Assembly (NCBI GenBank): GCA_030426515.1 | Contig: JAUHYM010000002.1 | Coordinates: forward strand, 1 to 57,382 | Direction of reading: 5' to 3' | Length of the DNA: 57,382 bases | Source of the DNA: Actinomycetes bacterium | GTDB lineage: Bacteria > Actinomycetota > Actinomycetes > Actinomycetales > Microbacteriaceae | Shown: in pieces, positions 55,412 through 57,382 of the stretch | How positions within the stretch are numbered: the stretch's first letter is position 1 | Layout of the letters: every line of letters begins with the position of its first letter | Position numbers and translations under genes: made by a program | Notes under the pieces: model-generated | The model's input: the letters and a program-made list of their open reading frames with translations, nothing else | Told to the model about the DNA's origin: nothing | Databases searched by the model: none

Positions 55412-56419
55412 ATGAAGCGGGTCGGGATCAAAGACGTCGCGGCACACGCCGGCGTCTCGATCAGCACGGTCTCCAACGCACTCAACAGGCCGGATGTCGT
55501 CAGCGACGAGCTCGTCGAACGGGTCCGTTCCGCCGTCGACGAGCTGGGCTACGTCCCTCTCCAAGCCGCGCAGCAGCTGCGGGCGGGGCGCAGCGGACTG
55601 CTCGGCATGACCGTGATCAACATCGCCAACCCGTTCTTCGGAGCGATGGTCGCGGGGGCTGAGGATGCTGCCGCCACCGGCGGCCTGCGCATCATGGTCG
55701 GCAACAGCGACGACGACGCCGAGCGCGAGCGCGAGCACCTCGACCTGTTCGAGCGCGTCCAGGTCGAGGGAGTGCTGATCTCACCGTTCGCCGACACGAC
55801 ACCGTCGCTCGAGAAGCTGCGGCGCCGCGGCATCCCGGTCGTGCTCGTCGATGCCGTCGACGACGCGGGCGTCCTCGATTCCGTCTCGTTCGACGACGTC
55901 GCCGGCGGGCGAATGGCGGCCGAGCACCTGATCTCGCTGGGGCGCCGCAACCTGGCGTTCCTGGGGGCGCGCGAGGAGGTTCGGCAGATCCGCGAGCGCC
56001 TCGCCGGCGCCGAGCAGGTCGTCGCCGAGCATGACGACGTCACGCTGTCGGTCACGTGGAGCGCCCGCACGACGGCCGAGCTCGGCCGCGAGCTCGGCGA
56101 GCAGATCGCGGTGCTGCCCGCTGATGAGCGCCCCGATGGGATTATCGCCACCAACGACCACCTCGGATGCGGCATCGTGCACGGACTCGTCCACAGCGGC
56201 GTGAAGGTGCCCGAGGAGATCGCGGTGATCGGCTACGACGACATCGAGTTCGCGCGCGTCGCCGCCGTGCCGCTCACGTCGGTGCGACAGCCCTCGCGTG
56301 AGATGGGCCGCGTCGCCGCCGAACTGCTGCTGGGGCTGGCCTCCGGCGAGGACAAGCCGTCGGGACGCTCCATCGTGTTCGAGCCCGAGCTCGCGGTCCG
56401 CGCCTCGACCGTCGGCTGA
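55412..56419 (+). CDS. LacI family transcriptional regulator
   Basis: RVGIKDVAAHAGVSISTVSNALNRPDVVSDELVERVRSAVDELGYVPLQAAQQLRAGRSGLLGM. Confidence 0.93.
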   Translation: MKRVGIKDVAAHAGVSISTVSNALNRPDVVSDELVERVRSAVDELGYVPLQAAQQLRAGRSGLLGMTVINIANPFFGAMVAGAEDAAATGGLRIMVGNSDDDAEREREHLDLFERVQVEGVLISPFADTTPSLEKLRRRGIPVVLVDAVDDAGVLDSVSFDDVAGGRMAAEHLISLGRRNLAFLGAREEVRQIRERLAGAEQVVAEHDDVTLSVTWSARTTAELGRELGEQIAVLPADERPDGIIATNDHLGCGIVHGLVHSGVKVPEEIAVIGYDDIEFARVAAVPLTSVRQPSREMGRVAAELLLGLASGEDKPSGRSIVFEPELAVRASTVG

Positions 56420-56617
56420 CGCCGAGCCGCGGGGTGGTACCCGCACCCCGCGCGGTCGCACCCGCACCCTGTCCGCCGCGGGCATCCCTCGCGCCGGGGG
56501 TGCCGTGTCCGCCGGCCGTGCTGCCCACATGCCGAGGATCCGCGTGCCGAATGAAAAGGTACGTCGCGGCACGGATTCTCGCCCGGCACATGGATTCTCG
56601 CGGGCGCTTGCGGGCGC

Positions 56618-56790
56618 GGACGCGGATGCCGGCGGGCACGGGGTTCACGGACGCGGATGCCGGCGGGCGCGGGGGCGCGGATACCGGTGGGAACGGGGTC
56701 GGCGGGCACTCGGCCGACCCCGACGCGGCCGGCGCACGCGGCCGACCCCGACGCGGCCGACCCCGACGCGGCCGGCGTACGCGGCCGGCC
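56618..56790. repeat. GC-rich minisatellite-like tandem repeats
   Basis: GGACGCGGATGCCGGCGGGC at 56618 and 56649 (period 31); CGGCCGACCCCGACG at 56711, 56739, 56754 interleaved with CGGCCGGCG(C/T)ACG at 56726 and 56769. Confidence 0.8.
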
Positions 56791-56806
56791 CCGGCGCCGC
56801 ATGGCG

Positions 56807-57382
56807 TCAGACGGTCAGGACGCCGTCCACGCGACGGGGGATGCCGAGCGGGTTGCTCTCGCGCAGCGCCTCGGGCAGCGCCCACTCCGGGGCGTCCTGG
56901 AAGGCCACCGGACGCTGGAAGCGGCGCGCGGCCGTGGCCCCGACGCTCGTGTGCTGCGAGGTGGTCGCGGGGTAGGGGCCGCCGTGGTGCTGCGACCACG
57001 TGACGGCGACACCGGTGGGCCAGCCGCCGAACAGCACGCGGCCGGCGCGCTCGGTCAGCGACGCGAGGACGGCGGAGGGCTGCTCGTCGGGCTCGGCGTG
57101 CAGCGTAGCGGTCAGCGACCCCTCGACCTCGGCGAGTGCGGTGAGCAGCTGCTGCTCGTCGTCGTACCGCACGAGCAGCGTCGCGGGGCCGAACATCTCC
57201 TGCCCGAGCGCCTCGGCGTGCGCGGCGAAGGTCGGGGCGTCCACGGCGAGCACGCGCGGCGCGGGCGCGAGCACGTCTTCCGACGTGCCGCCCGCGATCA
57301 GCTCGGCGCCGGCGGCGACGCCGTCGAAGGCATCCGCGAATCCTGCGGCGATGCCCGCGTTGAGCATGACGGGACCGGCCGT
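56807..57382 (-). CDS. Aldehyde dehydrogenase, alpha-ketoglutaric semialdehyde dehydrogenase-like (C-terminal part; truncated at window edge)
   Basis: EMFGPATLLVRYDDEQQLLTALAEVEGSLTATLHA...GRVLFGGWPTGVAVTWSQHHGGPYPATTSQHTSVGATAARRFQRPVAFQDAPEWALPEALRESNPLGIPRRVDG; open to window end. Confidence 0.88.
   Translation of the reverse strand, partial: TAGPVMLNAGIAAGFADAFDGVAAGAELIAGGTSEDVLAPAPRVLAVDAPTFAAHAEALGQEMFGPATLLVRYDDEQQLLTALAEVEGSLTATLHAEPDEQPSAVLASLTERAGRVLFGGWPTGVAVTWSQHHGGPYPATTSQHTSVGATAARRFQRPVAFQDAPEWALPEALRESNPLGIPRRVDGVLTV

Noticed and set aside
52006-55662. 1218-aa plus-strand ORF
   Set aside because: Runs antisense through GH35 and the remnant region and across low-complexity repeats; no recognisable domains. 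Absence of stops reflects GC bias.
56807-57382. Aldehyde dehydrogenase as part of the apiose pathway
   Set aside because: KGSADH-type enzymes act in oxidative pentose/glucarate routes; it is 46 kb away and truncated here, so no link can be supported.

Overview
This 57.4 kb window is high-GC actinobacterial DNA, Microbacteriaceae-like by content (inference). It is a dense plant-polysaccharide and sugar catabolism region with no RNA genes, CRISPR arrays or intact mobile elements that I can support. In order it contains: (1) a truncated L-rhamnose isomerase and rhamnose mutarotase, followed by a scar where the 3' ends of a sugar ABC permease and a GH78 rhamnosidase meet; (2) a tightly overlapping minus-strand operon (3.5-10.6 kb) that I read as D-apionate/D-apiose catabolism: ApnL-like lactonase, SDR dehydrogenase, ApnO-like oxidoisomerase, OiaC-like decarboxylase, TIM-like and RpiB-like isomerases, and a DhaKL-type (L-erythrulose) kinase; (3) a divergent FadR/GntR regulator, an alditol oxidase and two nucleoside-hydrolase-fold proteins. 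One 13-bp motif (CCGGTTGACCAAT) occurs twice at the GntR/operon promoter and once, inverted, before the nucleoside-hydrolase pair, so they may share a regulon; (4) a long minus-strand locus with an Opp/Dpp-type ABC transporter plus GH3, GH43, GH78, serine hydrolase and Gfo/Idh/MocA genes, divergent from TetR and GH2; (5) a frameshifted LuxR/AAA regulator; (6) a GH6 cellulase behind two CebR/CelR-like boxes, a lipoate ligase, two paralogous hydrolases, an orphan DNA methyltransferase and an LLM oxidoreductase; (7) a carboxylesterase, TetR and GH3 block; (8) a Leloir galactose cluster (galK, galT, LacI, galE, GH35) with three matching palindromic operators; (9) remnants, low-complexity repeats, another LacI and a truncated aldehyde dehydrogenase. 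The most interesting candidate is the apiose operon together with the co-regulated nucleoside-hydrolase-like pair, which could be apiofuranosidases (hypothesis).
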